Positions 35,044 to 44,079 are shown, numbered from the stretch's first letter. The stretch is DNA of 64,000 nucleotides from Kutzneria buriramensis (GCF_003387475.1 NZ_QUNO01000005.1:1-64000), one strand, 5' to 3'. Made by a program: numbers and translations. The notes: generated by a model from the sequence alone, not told the origin.

Positions 35044-35661
35044 GTGAACAAGGTGGTCGGAGCCGAGGAGTGGCTGGCCGCACGCAAGGAGTTGCAGGTC
35101 CGCGAGGAGGAGCTGGCGGCCGCGCACGCGGCGGTCCGCGACGCCCGCCGGCAGCTGCCGATGGTCCGTGTCAACAAGGACTACACGTTCGACGACGGCG
35201 AGAAGACCCTGCTGGACCTGTTCGCGGGCCGCCGGCAGCTCATCGTCTACCACTTCATGTTCGACCCCAGCTGGGACCAGGGCTGCAAGTGGTGTTCGTA
35301 CCTGGTCGACAACATCGGGCACATGTCGCACCTGCACGTCCGCGACACGACGCTGGCCATCGTGTCCCGCGCGCCGATCGGCAAGATCCTGCCCTTCCGG
35401 GCACGAATGGGCTGGACGCTGCCCTGGTACTCGTCGTTCGGCACCGACTTCAACCGCGATTTCCGCGCCACACTGGACGAATCGGGCGAGCGGGGCGGCG
35501 CCAGCGTGTTCGTTCGGGAAGGGGACACGGTCTTCCACAGCTATTCCGCCTATGACGAGGCGCTGGCCCTCGTGCACACCGCCGACAACTACCTCGATCT
35601 CACCCCTTTGGGGGCAGAGTTCGACGACTTCCGTTGGCTGCGTCACCACGACAAGTACTGA
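35044..35661 (+). CDS. DUF899 thioredoxin-fold protein
   Basis: 205 residues of the DUF899 family: EEWLAARKELQVREEEL, LDLFAGRRQLIVYHFMFDPS, DQGCKWCSYLVDNIGHMSHL and a C-terminal DLTPLGAEFDDFRWLRHHDKY. The CKWC pair (about 83-86) is in the place of a thioredoxin active site. Function is not established. GAGAGGAGA before the GTG is a strong ribosome-binding site, uncommon here. It follows the double Lrp gene by 54 nt. Confidence 0.9.
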   Translation: MNKVVGAEEWLAARKELQVREEELAAAHAAVRDARRQLPMVRVNKDYTFDDGEKTLLDLFAGRRQLIVYHFMFDPSWDQGCKWCSYLVDNIGHMSHLHVRDTTLAIVSRAPIGKILPFRARMGWTLPWYSSFGTDFNRDFRATLDESGERGGASVFVREGDTVFHSYSAYDEALALVHTADNYLDLTPLGAEFDDFRWLRHHDKY

Positions 35662-35709
35662 CCAGTCCCAGATGGACTGATCTACCATGGCGGACATCGG
35701 GGGGTCGCC

Positions 35710-36477
35710 ATGGACTGGGAGATCACGGTGCACGGGCCGCCCGGCGCACGGCACACGGTGCTGCTGTTGCCGGGCGGGCTGTCCACCGCCGAGTTCTACG
35801 CCGAGGTCGCGGCGCAACCCACGCTCGCGGACATCCGGCTGGTGGCGGCCACGCTGCCCGGACACGGCGGTTCCCCGCCGCCCGACGATCCCACCGTCGA
35901 GGCGTGCGCGCGGGCCGCCGCGAAGCTGGCCGCCGACTACGGCAGCGATGTCGTCGTCGGCTACAGCATGGGCGCCAACGTCGCCCTGGAGATGGCCGCC
36001 ACCGAGGGCTTCACCGGTCCGATCGTCCTGCTGGCCCCCAGTTTCTCGACGCCCGACGAGATGCTGACGCTGCGCGTGCTCGACCGGTTGGCACTGGTGC
36101 TGGGCCACCTGCCGTACGCGGCGATGCTGGGATTCACGGATGTGGCGCTGAATGCGGCCCGGGTGCCGCCGGAACGGCGAAACGTGCTCGGAAGAGAGGT
36201 CCGGAAGAACAATCCGCGACAGTTGCGGCGGCTATTCCGCGCATACCTGCATTACCTTCGGGTGCACGGGTCCGTCGCCGAACGGCTGTGCGCGGCGGGC
36301 GTGCCGGCCTGGGTGGTGCACGCCGAACGTGGCGACGGCGGACTCACCGCGGCCGAGCGCCGCACCCTGACCGCCTGTCCCCACACCACGGTGGTGACCG
36401 TGCCGGGCACGAGTTGGTTCCTGCCCAACGAGAAGCCCGAGCTGGTCGCCGACCTGATCCTCGGAGCGCTGCCTTGA
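35710..36477 (+). CDS. alpha/beta hydrolase fold protein lacking the usual catalytic histidine
   Basis: 255 residues with VLLLPGGLSTAEFY, LPGHGGS and the nucleophile elbow GYSMG (about 80-84). At the C-terminus most relatives have a GH pair before E-x-P; here it reads VPGTSWFLPNEKPELV, so the histidine is replaced. Activity is therefore doubtful unless another His serves. GGGGGG upstream of the ATG acts as ribosome-binding site. Its TGA overlaps a TTG start of the catalase-like gene (TTGA), so they are coupled. Confidence 0.85.
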   Translation: MDWEITVHGPPGARHTVLLLPGGLSTAEFYAEVAAQPTLADIRLVAATLPGHGGSPPPDDPTVEACARAAAKLAADYGSDVVVGYSMGANVALEMAATEGFTGPIVLLAPSFSTPDEMLTLRVLDRLALVLGHLPYAAMLGFTDVALNAARVPPERRNVLGREVRKNNPRQLRRLFRAYLHYLRVHGSVAERLCAAGVPAWVVHAERGDGGLTAAERRTLTACPHTTVVTVPGTSWFLPNEKPELVADLILGALP

Positions 36478-37382
36478 CCGACCCCGTGACCGTTGTCGAC
36501 GCGATGGAGCGGATGTCCGGGCTGCGCCCCGGATTCCGCCGGGCGCACGCCCTCGGCCGCTGTTTCGACGCCGTGTTCACCCCGTCCGGCGCCGCCGCCG
36601 CGTACACCACGGCCGCGCACCTGCGGTCCGATCCGACGCCGGCAATCGTTCGCTTCTCCAACACCGCGGGCGATCCGGCCGAGCCGGACGGCGGCGCGAC
36701 GGTGGTCCGGGGCATGGCCGTGAAGTTCCTGTCGCCGGAGACGGACCTGGTGTCCCTCAACGTGCCGGTGTTCATGGCGTCGACGCCGGCGAAGTTCCTG
36801 GACATGACCCGCGCGCTGACCGACAAGCCGAAGGACAGCGCGGAGCGGGCCGCGGCGGTGATCGCGTTCATCACCGCGAACCCCGAGTCCGGCCACGCCT
36901 TCCAGGAGGCCGCGGCCATTCCCGTCCCGGAAAGCTACGCGACGGTGCGGTTCTGGGCGCAGCACGCGTTCGTGTGGGTCGGGCCGGACGGCACGCGCCG
37001 GTTCGTCCGGTACCGCTGGGAACCGGAGACCGTACGGCACCTGACGGCCGCGGACACCGTCGGCTGGGGACCGGGGCACCTCAACGACGAACTGGTCGAC
37101 CGCCTGGGCGGCGGCCCGGTCTCGTTCGCGCTGAAGGTGCAGTTCGCCGGCCCGGAGGACCCGACCGACGACCCGACGCAGGCCTGGCCGGCCGACACCC
37201 CGGAGATCGACGCCGGCCGGCTGGAGATCGTGAAACCGGTGTCGGACCAGGAGTTCTGGGACGGCGCGGTGTTCGACCCGACCCGGCTGGCCGACGGCAT
37301 CGAGCTGTCCGACGATCCCGTGCTGGCGTACCGGAAGCGGGCGTACGCGGAGGGCCACCGGCGTCGCTCGGCTGGTCAGTAG
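36474..37382 (+). CDS. catalase-related peroxidase (SrpA-like)
   Basis: 302 residues, the short catalase family. RAHALGRCFDAVFTPSG holds the distal part, then FSNTAGDPAEPDGG, RGMAVKFLSP and LNVPVFMASTP; the likely proximal haem Tyr is in YRKRAYAEGHRRR near the end. It reduces organic peroxides or H2O2 with haem. The TTG at 36474 gives a 4-nt overlap with the hydrolase; GTG 36486 is an alternative. No Tat signal, so it appears cytoplasmic, unlike many relatives. Confidence 0.85.
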   Translation: MTDPVTVVDAMERMSGLRPGFRRAHALGRCFDAVFTPSGAAAAYTTAAHLRSDPTPAIVRFSNTAGDPAEPDGGATVVRGMAVKFLSPETDLVSLNVPVFMASTPAKFLDMTRALTDKPKDSAERAAAVIAFITANPESGHAFQEAAAIPVPESYATVRFWAQHAFVWVGPDGTRRFVRYRWEPETVRHLTAADTVGWGPGHLNDELVDRLGGGPVSFALKVQFAGPEDPTDDPTQAWPADTPEIDAGRLEIVKPVSDQEFWDGAVFDPTRLADGIELSDDPVLAYRKRAYAEGHRRRSAGQ

Positions 37383-37423
37383 TTGTCCACTGTGGAGCGA
37401 GCCGGCTGCGGTACGCTGACTCC

Positions 37424-38662
37424 ATGCGCGAGACCCGCATCCTGGACGTGGCGGCCGAGGTGTTCGCGACGCAGGGCCTGTCGGCCACCCTAGCCGACGT
37501 CGCCAAGCAGGCCGACGTGGGCGTGGCCACCGTGTACCGGTGGTTCGCCAGCAAGGACGACCTGCTGCACCGGGTGTACGCCGCCCGGCTGGCCGAGGCC
37601 GAGGAGTTCGCGCGCGTCGCGGCCGCGGCGGACGACCCGTGGACCGGGGTCGCCGCCTTCCTCGAGCGCACCGCCGTGGACATCGCGTCCGACAAGGGCT
37701 GGCACGAGCTGCTCGGCGGCACCCACGCCGAGATCCTGGGCGTGTCCCGGACGGGCCTGGCCGAGCTGGTCGAGGGCGCCCAGCGCCGCATCGGCGAGCA
37801 CATCGCCGTGCTGGTGCGGCGGGCCAAGGAGGCCGGCCAGCTGCGGGCGGACTTCGAGCCGTCGGACCTGATGCCGCTGGCGCTGTCCGTGCAGGCCGCG
37901 GGCGACCTGCACCGGCGGGCCGTCGGCTTCCTGCTGGACGGCCTGCGGGTGGCGCGGGACTGCCCGAGCACGCTGCCGCCGCCGCGGGTGTCCGACGACC
38001 AGGATTCGGCGGTGCTGGGCCGGATGCGGCGCGTGGACGCGCGCCCGCCGTTGCGCGGCAGGGACTCCCCGTCGCAGCTGGACGTGATCGTGCGGACGGC
38101 GCTGGAGCTGCTGGACGAGTCCGGTTTCGACGCCGTGACGCTGCGGGCGGTGGCGGCGCGCATCGGGGTGCGGCTGAACACCGTGTCCTGGCACGTGAAG
38201 ACCAAGGCGCGGCTGCACGACCTGATGGCGGACGCGGTGCTGGCCGAGATCGACCTGGACGGGCTGCCGGCGGACTGGCGGGAGCGGGTGAGCGCGCTGG
38301 CGCACCGCTACCGCCGGGCCCTGCTGTCGCACCGGGACGGCGGGCGGCTGGTCGCCGGCACGTTCGGCGCCGAGCCGGCGACGCTGGCCGCGGCGGAAAC
38401 CCTGGTGTCGGCGCTGTTGGACGGCGGGCTGCCCGCGCCGGCGGCGGCGTGGACGTGCTGGACGATCATCTACTTCACGCTGGGGCTGGTGCAGGAGGAG
38501 CAGGGCACCCCGGGCGCGCTGGCCGGCGAGGTGGTCGGCGCCGGGCGGTTCCCATCGCTGGCGCTGGTGCTGCCGCACCTCACCGACACCGAGTACGAGA
38601 CCCGGTTCCGCTTCGGCCTGGACCTCATCCTCGCCTCAGCCGCCCAACCCTCGCACGCCTGA
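37424..38662 (+). CDS. double TetR regulator (two repressor units fused)
   Basis: 412 residues containing two TetR modules in series. The first HTH is at 5-45 (TLADVAKQADVGVATVYRWF) with a C-terminal helical domain to about 185. After a linker, the second HTH is at 222-268 (TLRAVAARIGVRLNTVSWHV) followed by a TetR_C_1-like domain with FTLGLVQEEQG. Such a fusion could bind as a single-chain dimer or read two ligands. TACGCT (37412-37417) is 6 nt before the ATG; a dyad TCCACTGTGGA (37386-37396) lies upstream. Confidence 0.88.
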   Translation: MRETRILDVAAEVFATQGLSATLADVAKQADVGVATVYRWFASKDDLLHRVYAARLAEAEEFARVAAAADDPWTGVAAFLERTAVDIASDKGWHELLGGTHAEILGVSRTGLAELVEGAQRRIGEHIAVLVRRAKEAGQLRADFEPSDLMPLALSVQAAGDLHRRAVGFLLDGLRVARDCPSTLPPPRVSDDQDSAVLGRMRRVDARPPLRGRDSPSQLDVIVRTALELLDESGFDAVTLRAVAARIGVRLNTVSWHVKTKARLHDLMADAVLAEIDLDGLPADWRERVSALAHRYRRALLSHRDGGRLVAGTFGAEPATLAAAETLVSALLDGGLPAPAAAWTCWTIIYFTLGLVQEEQGTPGALAGEVVGAGRFPSLALVLPHLTDTEYETRFRFGLDLILASAAQPSHA

Positions 38663-38674
38663 CGGCGCTCGTTC

Positions 38675-38731
38675 ATGCAGGGAAGGACGCCTTACCCTCG
38701 TTCAACGCAGTGAAGGCGTCCTTCCCTGCAT
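38675..38731. repeat. 19-bp perfect inverted repeat between convergent genes
   Basis: ATGCAGGGAAGGACGCCTT (38675-38693) is mirrored exactly at 38713-38731 with a 19-nt loop. It fills the 79-bp gap between the TetR fusion and the PaaK-like gene and should act as a bidirectional terminator. I recall the GCAGGGAAGGACGCCTT motif from many Amycolatopsis-type intergenic regions, so it is probably a dispersed repeat. Confidence 0.75.
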
Positions 38732-38741
38732 CAGCGGCGGG

Positions 38742-40148
38742 TCAGCGGCGGGTGTAGCGGTGCTTGACGCCTACCGGGAAGTACTCGGGGTCGCCGGCCG
38801 GCCGTAGTTCGACCTCGGGCAGCTGGCGCTCCGCCGGGACGTAGTGCGCGAACTCGCTGTTGAGCCGGAGCAGCTGGTCCCGGATCGAGGCCGCCACGGT
38901 CGCCGCGTCGCCGGACTTGCCCGGCGCGAGCTCGACCGTGACCCGCAGCCGGCGGTCGCGGTTGTCGTCCTCGACGGCCTCCAGCACGAACTTGCCCGTC
39001 ACGAAGTCGCTGATGCCGGGCTGTTCCAGGCCGACGGTCACGTTCTCCGGATAGACGTTGGCCCCGAAGAACGACACCGTGAACAGCGACCGCCCGAACA
39101 CGAAGACGAACGGCAGGCTGTCGCCTGCCGGTGGCGTGAAACCGTTGCGCCGGCAGAAGTCCAGCATCTCGGCGTGACCGATCACGCCGCCCTCGTCGGC
39201 TATGTGGTAGCGGATCAGCGGAATCCCGTTGTCGCCGCTGAAGAGCAGCGTGCCCTCGTGCGTCTCGAAGTACCGGCTGGCCGGGTCGTACTGGACGAGC
39301 GTCGGCAGCCGGGAGTCGCCGAACAGCTCCCGCGCGAGGTCCGGGCGGCCGGCGAGAAACCGGCGGATGCTCACGGACAGCGCCGTCTCGTTGCCGAGCA
39401 CGCCGGCGTCGGCCGTGCCGTACAGGGAGGCGACGTGCCTGACCGGGTCCGCGATGCTCGCCCGCCGCGACACCAGGTCGCGCCACTCCTCGCTGAACAC
39501 CTCCCCGGCCAGCACCAGCTTGACGTCGTGCCGATCCCAGTGTTCGCCGCTGTCGATCACGTCCTTCACGAACGGCGGATAGCCCAGCAGCACTGTCTGG
39601 TCGAAGTGCGGCGCCAGCTCCGGGATCACGCGCAGGATCTCCGCCTTGTTGTTGCCGGGGGCGACCGAGGTGATGCGGTAGCCCTTGGCCGCCAGGTGCC
39701 GCACGCACGCCAGCGTGAACAGGCCGCCCACCCAGGTGCCGAGCGGGAAGCAGACCACCGCCAGGGTGGTCTTGTCCCGTGCGTCGAAACCGTCGCGGAA
39801 GATCTGTTCGAACCGGCGGGCGATGTGCAGCTCGTCGGTGACCGAGCGGGGCCAGATCGTCGGCTCGCCGCTCGACCCCGACGACACGGCGATCATGTCG
39901 CAGCCGTCCAGCCGGCCGTCGCGGCACAGCTCCGGCAGCGGGTAGCGGCGGTGGTAGGAGTTCTTGTCCAGCAGCGGGAGGCCGCCGAAGTCGGTCACCT
40001 CCGCCGGATCGATCCCGCGCTCGGCGAGGAACTTCCGGTACGCCGGCACGGTCGCGGCGACGTCCCGGAAGAGGTCCATCGGCCGCATCGCCGGCGGCCG
40101 GTCCGCCGCGAAGTCCCGCAGCGCGTCGATCACCCGGTCGTTATTCAC
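38742..40148 (-). CDS. PaaK-like AMP-forming CoA ligase family protein
   Basis: 468 residues of the phenylacetate-CoA ligase branch of adenylating enzymes. The ATP loop is SSGSSGEPT (89-97); TWVGGLFTLACVRHL, GYPPFVKDVIDSG and SLYGTADAG follow, with a C-terminal domain starting near FGRSLFTVSFFGANVYPENV. It should activate a carboxylic acid as an acyl-AMP. No partner pathway is nearby. The GTG start has TAGGGT (40161-40156) 7 nt upstream. Confidence 0.85.
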   Translation of the reverse strand: MNNDRVIDALRDFAADRPPAMRPMDLFRDVAATVPAYRKFLAERGIDPAEVTDFGGLPLLDKNSYHRRYPLPELCRDGRLDGCDMIAVSSGSSGEPTIWPRSVTDELHIARRFEQIFRDGFDARDKTTLAVVCFPLGTWVGGLFTLACVRHLAAKGYRITSVAPGNNKAEILRVIPELAPHFDQTVLLGYPPFVKDVIDSGEHWDRHDVKLVLAGEVFSEEWRDLVSRRASIADPVRHVASLYGTADAGVLGNETALSVSIRRFLAGRPDLARELFGDSRLPTLVQYDPASRYFETHEGTLLFSGDNGIPLIRYHIADEGGVIGHAEMLDFCRRNGFTPPAGDSLPFVFVFGRSLFTVSFFGANVYPENVTVGLEQPGISDFVTGKFVLEAVEDDNRDRRLRVTVELAPGKSGDAATVAASIRDQLLRLNSEFAHYVPAERQLPEVELRPAGDPEYFPVGVKHRYTRR

Positions 40149-40184
40149 GGGAACGACCCTACCGGCCGGGGCTATGCTGCCGAC

Positions 40185-40577
40185 GTGGCCGGCGTGGCGG
40201 TTGCTGCCAACCTGCTGCTGTACCTCGCGTTGACGATGGTGCCGGCGGCGGCTTGCTGGCTGTTGCTCCAGGGGCCGCAGATCGCCGACTGGCTGCGCCA
40301 GGCGCGCCGGCCGCGGCCGAGCGCCAGTGGCCCGCCGATCCAGGTGGTCGCCCGGAACCTGCGCCGCGTGCACCGCACGCTCGTCGACTTCGAACCCGGC
40401 ACCCCAGCCCTGCGTCGGCTGGCCGCCCGCCAGGCGTACGACGACCTCCTCCGCCAGGCCTGCCGCGCCCTGGCCATCCCCCACCGCCTCGACGACCTCC
40501 CCGAGGGCATGGACAAGGAGATAGAACGCCTCCGCGTAGAGGAATCCCTACGCCAAGCCGGCCTCCACATCCCCTGA
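40185..40577 (+). CDS. small protein with N-terminal membrane helix
   Basis: 130 residues: one N-terminal transmembrane helix (VAANLLLYLALTMVPAAACW) and a basic cytoplasmic helical tail ending PEGMDKEIERLRVEESLRQA. Not recognised, but the layout is common in actinobacterial small membrane proteins of unknown role. TATGCT (40173-40178) lies 6 nt before the GTG, so it has a leaderless promoter back to back with that of the ligase. Its stop codon directly touches the 124-bp repeat. Confidence 0.75.
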   Translation: MAGVAVAANLLLYLALTMVPAAACWLLLQGPQIADWLRQARRPRPSASGPPIQVVARNLRRVHRTLVDFEPGTPALRRLAARQAYDDLLRQACRALAIPHRLDDLPEGMDKEIERLRVEESLRQAGLHIP

Positions 40578-40701
40578 CCCTCGCGGGTCGCGCGCTCGGG
40601 CTGGAGAGTTCCGTCCTCGGGCCCACCCACCAACGCAACCACGCTGGAAAATGCCCGAGGGCGGAACTCGCCGAGGCGCCCGAGAGCGCGACTCGCGGGG
40701 G
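40578..40701. repeat. 124-bp inverted-repeat element filling a convergent gap
   Basis: Outer arms 40578-40601 and 40678-40701 match inverted at 21 of 24 bases and belong to the CGCGAGTCGCGCTC family. Inner arms GAGTTCCGTCCTCGGGC (40606-40622) and its inverse at 40653-40669 match 16 of 17. The element begins the base after the TGA of the left gene and ends the base before the TAA of the right one, so it is the whole intergenic region. Confidence 0.75.
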
Positions 40702-42453
40702 TTACGCCGTAGCCGCGATGTCGTTGGCGGCTACGTAGCCGAACGTCATGGCGGGACCGATGGTGGAGCCGGCGCCGGCGTAGCTGTGGCCCATGACGGC
40801 GGCGCTGGCGTTGCCGGCGGCCCACAGGCCCGCGATCACCGAACCGTCCGCCCGCAGCACCCGGGCCCGCTCGTCGGTGACCATGCCGCCCTTGGTGCCC
40901 AGGTCACCGGGCACGATCTTGTACGCGTAGAACGGCGCCTCCCACAGCGGGGCCAGACACGAGTTCGGGAACACCGCTGGATCGGTGTAGTAGTGGTCGT
41001 AGGCGCTCTTGCCGCGGGCGAAGTCGGCGTCGGTCCCGCTGAAGGCGAAGCCGTTGAACCGGTTCACGGTCGCCCGCAGCGTGGCCGGCGGCAGGCCGGT
41101 CTTGGCGGCGAGGTCCTCGATGCTCCACGCGCTGACCACCGCCCCGGACTGGTACCACGGGTCCGGCAGCGGCAGCGCCGGCAGCACGTCCCGGAACAGG
41201 TACCGGTTGCGGTAGTTCTGGTCGGTGATCATCCACGCCGGGATGTCCGGCGCGGCCGGGTTCTTGTCGTACATCACGTGCACCACGTCGCTGTACGGCG
41301 CGGCCTCGTTGACGAAGCGCGACCCGGCCTGGTTCACGATGAGGCTGCCGGGCAGGGTCCGCTCCGCCAGGCAGAAGTACGGCTCGTCCGGCAGCGGAAT
41401 CGCCGGCCCCCACCAGGAATCCTCCATCAGGTTCAGCGCCGCGCCGGCGCGCAGCCCGGCCTGGATGCCGTCGCCGGTGTTCTCCTTCGCGCCGACCGTC
41501 CACGATGTACCGATCGGCTGCCGCTGGTACTGCGCGCGCATGGCGGCGTTGTGCTCGAAGCCGCCGGAGCCGATGATCACGCCGCGACGAGCCCGCACCA
41601 GGCTCAGAACTCCGTTGCTACTAACCACAACTCCGGTGACGCGATCGCCCTCGACGTTCAGGTCGGTCAGCGGGGTGTTCAGCCACACCGGCACATTCGC
41701 GCCCAGCAGGCCGGCCCGCAGGCCTGCCGCGAGCGACTGCCCCATCGTCAACGGCTTCTGTCCGGCCGACGTCGCCGCCAGGTAGCGAGCCACGCAGCCG
41801 GCGGACACGGCGGTGCCCTTTGCGTTGACAGCGGCCAGGTTCAGCCACTTGTACTCGGAGCTGAAGACCACAAGTCCCGACGGCACCGGCAGATACGCGG
41901 GGTTGAGGTGCGCCAACTCGCTGCCGAGCAGGTTGCCGTCGAGCATGTCCGGCTCGATCGACCGCCCGTTGGGCATGCCGCCGGGCAGCTCCGGGTAGTA
42001 GTCGCTGTAGCCGTCCATGAACCGGAACCGCAGCGGGCTGTTGGCCATCACGAACGCGATCATCTGCGGACCGTTGTCCAGGAACGCCTTCTGCCGCGCC
42101 GGCGACGAGCCGTCACCGACGACGGCGGCGAGGTACTGCGCGCCCTTGGCGTACGTGTCGGGTACGCCGGCGGCCAGCACCACCGGGTTGTTGGGGATCC
42201 AGATGCCGGCGCCGGACCGCGCGGCGGAGCCGCCGAACGTCGGCGCCTTCTCCACGACGACGCAGCTCAGGCCGCGCTTGGCGGCGGTCAGGGCGGCGGT
42301 CATGCCGGACGCGCCGGCGCCGACGATCACGACGTCGTACTCGCCGAGCACGGGCAGACTGCTTGCCCCGGCGGGGAAACGGCTCAGCAGGGTGGTGGCG
42401 ACGGCGAGACCCGAGCCGCGCAGGACCTGGCGGCGCGAGATGGTACCGGACAT
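40702..42453 (-). CDS. Tat-exported FAD-binding protein, 3-ketosteroid dehydrogenase-like
   Basis: 583 residues. Tat signal ISRRQVLRGSGLAV (5-18), FAD motif VVIVGAGASGMTAALTA (41-57) and GGSAARSGAGIWIP, then FAD-contact GGFEHNAAMR and C-terminal GNASAAVMGHSYAGAGSTIG. The layout matches the fumarate reductase/3-ketosteroid delta1-dehydrogenase family; a steroid substrate is unproven. GGAGG 8 nt upstream fixes ATG 42453 rather than 42468. It stands alone between two convergent or unrelated genes. The 147 bp upstream hold no obvious ORF. Confidence 0.85.
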   Translation of the reverse strand: MSGTISRRQVLRGSGLAVATTLLSRFPAGASSLPVLGEYDVVIVGAGASGMTAALTAAKRGLSCVVVEKAPTFGGSAARSGAGIWIPNNPVVLAAGVPDTYAKGAQYLAAVVGDGSSPARQKAFLDNGPQMIAFVMANSPLRFRFMDGYSDYYPELPGGMPNGRSIEPDMLDGNLLGSELAHLNPAYLPVPSGLVVFSSEYKWLNLAAVNAKGTAVSAGCVARYLAATSAGQKPLTMGQSLAAGLRAGLLGANVPVWLNTPLTDLNVEGDRVTGVVVSSNGVLSLVRARRGVIIGSGGFEHNAAMRAQYQRQPIGTSWTVGAKENTGDGIQAGLRAGAALNLMEDSWWGPAIPLPDEPYFCLAERTLPGSLIVNQAGSRFVNEAAPYSDVVHVMYDKNPAAPDIPAWMITDQNYRNRYLFRDVLPALPLPDPWYQSGAVVSAWSIEDLAAKTGLPPATLRATVNRFNGFAFSGTDADFARGKSAYDHYYTDPAVFPNSCLAPLWEAPFYAYKIVPGDLGTKGGMVTDERARVLRADGSVIAGLWAAGNASAAVMGHSYAGAGSTIGPAMTFGYVAANDIAATA

Positions 42454-42600
42454 GGGCAGGGCCTCCATCGGCGGTGACGGCAAGGCCCAGTCATGATCCC
42501 GAATTTCCCGCGCCCGTCGACCAACTCCACACGCATGGAGCATCCCCAGTGGAGCCGACGCCGCCGAACGACGCAGAAGCCGAGTGCCGAACGGCTGCGG

Positions 42601-43173
42601 TCAGCTGTTCTCCTCGTACGCACGGCGCAGCCAGGACAACGCTTCCCCGTCAAGATTGTCCATGGCGGACAACGGGATGCGCAGATTGATGTTGTCGTTG
42701 CCGAGACTTCCGGCGTCAACCAGGCAACCTTGCGGCGACAAGCCCGGCAGCCGCAGGCCGAGGTCGACTCGGCTGCGCGTGGTCGCCTTGACGACGCCGA
42801 AGGTCCGCCGCGGCGACACCAGCGACACGTACGTCTTGCGGGCCTGGATCGAAACACCGGCGAAACCGCTGACCGCCGCCAGCACCGCGTCGAGGATCGG
42901 CCGCAGCTGCGGCCGATCCTCGTACTGGCCGTCGACCAGTTCGTCGGCGGTGGCGAGCAGGAAGTCGGGATATCCGAACGCCTCGTACACGAGGAGCATC
43001 TGCGGGTAACCGGTCACCTCGTGCTCGCTCAGCCAGCTCCGCAGCGCCGGCTCGTCCGCGAGGCCCGCGGCGGCGATGCGCTCGTTCCACTCCGCCACGC
43101 CCGCGCCGGTCTGCCGCTCCAGCTGGGCGTGGATCCGCGTCCGCATCGACTCCCACGTGCTCATCTCGGACAT
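42601..43173 (-). CDS. DUF4287/DUF5655-type protein
   Basis: 190 residues. The N-terminal half (GAGVAEWNERIAAAG, LRSWLSEHEVTGYPQMLLVY) matches DUF4287, and the second half (SIQARKTYVSLVSPRRTFGV, RSRVDLGLRLPG) matches DUF5655. Function unknown; cytoplasmic. The ATG is 6 nt from TAGCAT (43185-43180), which includes the TAG stop of the TauD gene, so it can be transcribed on its own or read from the sulfonate operon. Confidence 0.85.
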   Translation of the reverse strand: MSEMSTWESMRTRIHAQLERQTGAGVAEWNERIAAAGLADEPALRSWLSEHEVTGYPQMLLVYEAFGYPDFLLATADELVDGQYEDRPQLRPILDAVLAAVSGFAGVSIQARKTYVSLVSPRRTFGVVKATTRSRVDLGLRLPGLSPQGCLVDAGSLGNDNINLRIPLSAMDNLDGEALSWLRRAYEENS

Positions 43174-43182
43174 ACCGGCATG

Positions 43183-44079
43183 CTACGTCCGCGTGTAGTG
43201 CTCCGCCTCGTCACCTTCGATGACGTAGCTGGTCCGCCCGTCGACGCCGACCGGAACATCGCCCGCCAGGGTGACACGGTGCAGCAGTCGGGGCAGGTCG
43301 CCGTAGTCGTCCGGCGCGTAGTGCTGGGTGCTGCGGTTGTCGAAGAAGATCAGGTCGCCGGGCGACCAGCGCCAGCGGGCCACGTTCTCCGGCCGCGTCA
43401 CGTACGACTGGAGCAGGCGCAGGATGTCGTGCGACTCGGTGGCGCCGAGGCCGACGATCCGCTGCGCGAAACCGCCGATGAACAGGCCCCGCTCGCCCGA
43501 TTCCGGATGCACCCGCACCACCGGGTGCGCGGTGCGGTACTTGCGGGACGTGAACACCCTGCGACGCTCCGCCGCCACGTCGTTGGCCGGCGGGTCCGCG
43601 TAGTCGTAGTCGTTGGTGTGCACCGCCCACAGCGTGTCGGCGAACGCCCTCAGCGGCGCCGGCAGGTCGTTGTACGCCGCGACAGCGTTGGCCACCAACG
43701 TGTTTCCGCCATACGGCGGCACCACGAGCGCCCGCAGCGTGCTGGCCTTCGGCGGCGTGCGAACGAACGTGACGTCGGTGTGCCAGCGGTTGGCCCGGGT
43801 GCCCTCGTCGCCGTTCACGGCGAGCACGTTGGGCTGGCCGTCGACGGACGGCACCGTCGGGTGCGCGCCGGTGAGCTCGCCGAACAGCGACGCGAACCGG
43901 GTCTGGCCGTCGTCGTCGAGGTTCTGCTCCCGGAAGAACAGCACCTTGTGCTCGACCAGGGCGGCGTTGATCTCGGTGACGATCGCCGGCTCGACGCCGG
44001 CGGCGAGGTCGACACCGACGATCTCGGCCCCGATCCGGCCGCCGACCCGGCGCACCTCGAATCCCGTTGTTGTTGTCAT
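43183..44079 (-). CDS. TauD/AtsK-type Fe(II)/2-oxoglutarate dioxygenase
   Basis: 298 residues. The iron triad is His100 and Asp102 in WHTDVTF and His253 in TQHYAPDD; Arg268 in HRVT binds 2-oxoglutarate. The enzyme would hydroxylate a sulfonate or alkyl sulfate ester next to the sulfur group, releasing sulfite or sulfate. As last gene of the ATGA-linked operon with transporter and LLM monooxygenase, sulfur scavenging is the natural role. NRWHTDVTF is closer to AtsK-like enzymes than strict taurine dioxygenase, but this is a judgement. Confidence 0.9.
   Translation of the reverse strand: MTTTTGFEVRRVGGRIGAEIVGVDLAAGVEPAIVTEINAALVEHKVLFFREQNLDDDGQTRFASLFGELTGAHPTVPSVDGQPNVLAVNGDEGTRANRWHTDVTFVRTPPKASTLRALVVPPYGGNTLVANAVAAYNDLPAPLRAFADTLWAVHTNDYDYADPPANDVAAERRRVFTSRKYRTAHPVVRVHPESGERGLFIGGFAQRIVGLGATESHDILRLLQSYVTRPENVARWRWSPGDLIFFDNRSTQHYAPDDYGDLPRLLHRVTLAGDVPVGVDGRTSYVIEGDEAEHYTRT

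Noticed and set aside
36974-37423. Extension of the TetR fusion into the catalase-like gene
   Set aside because: The extra residues are an out-of-frame shadow; ATG 37424 has a -10 box at the right distance.
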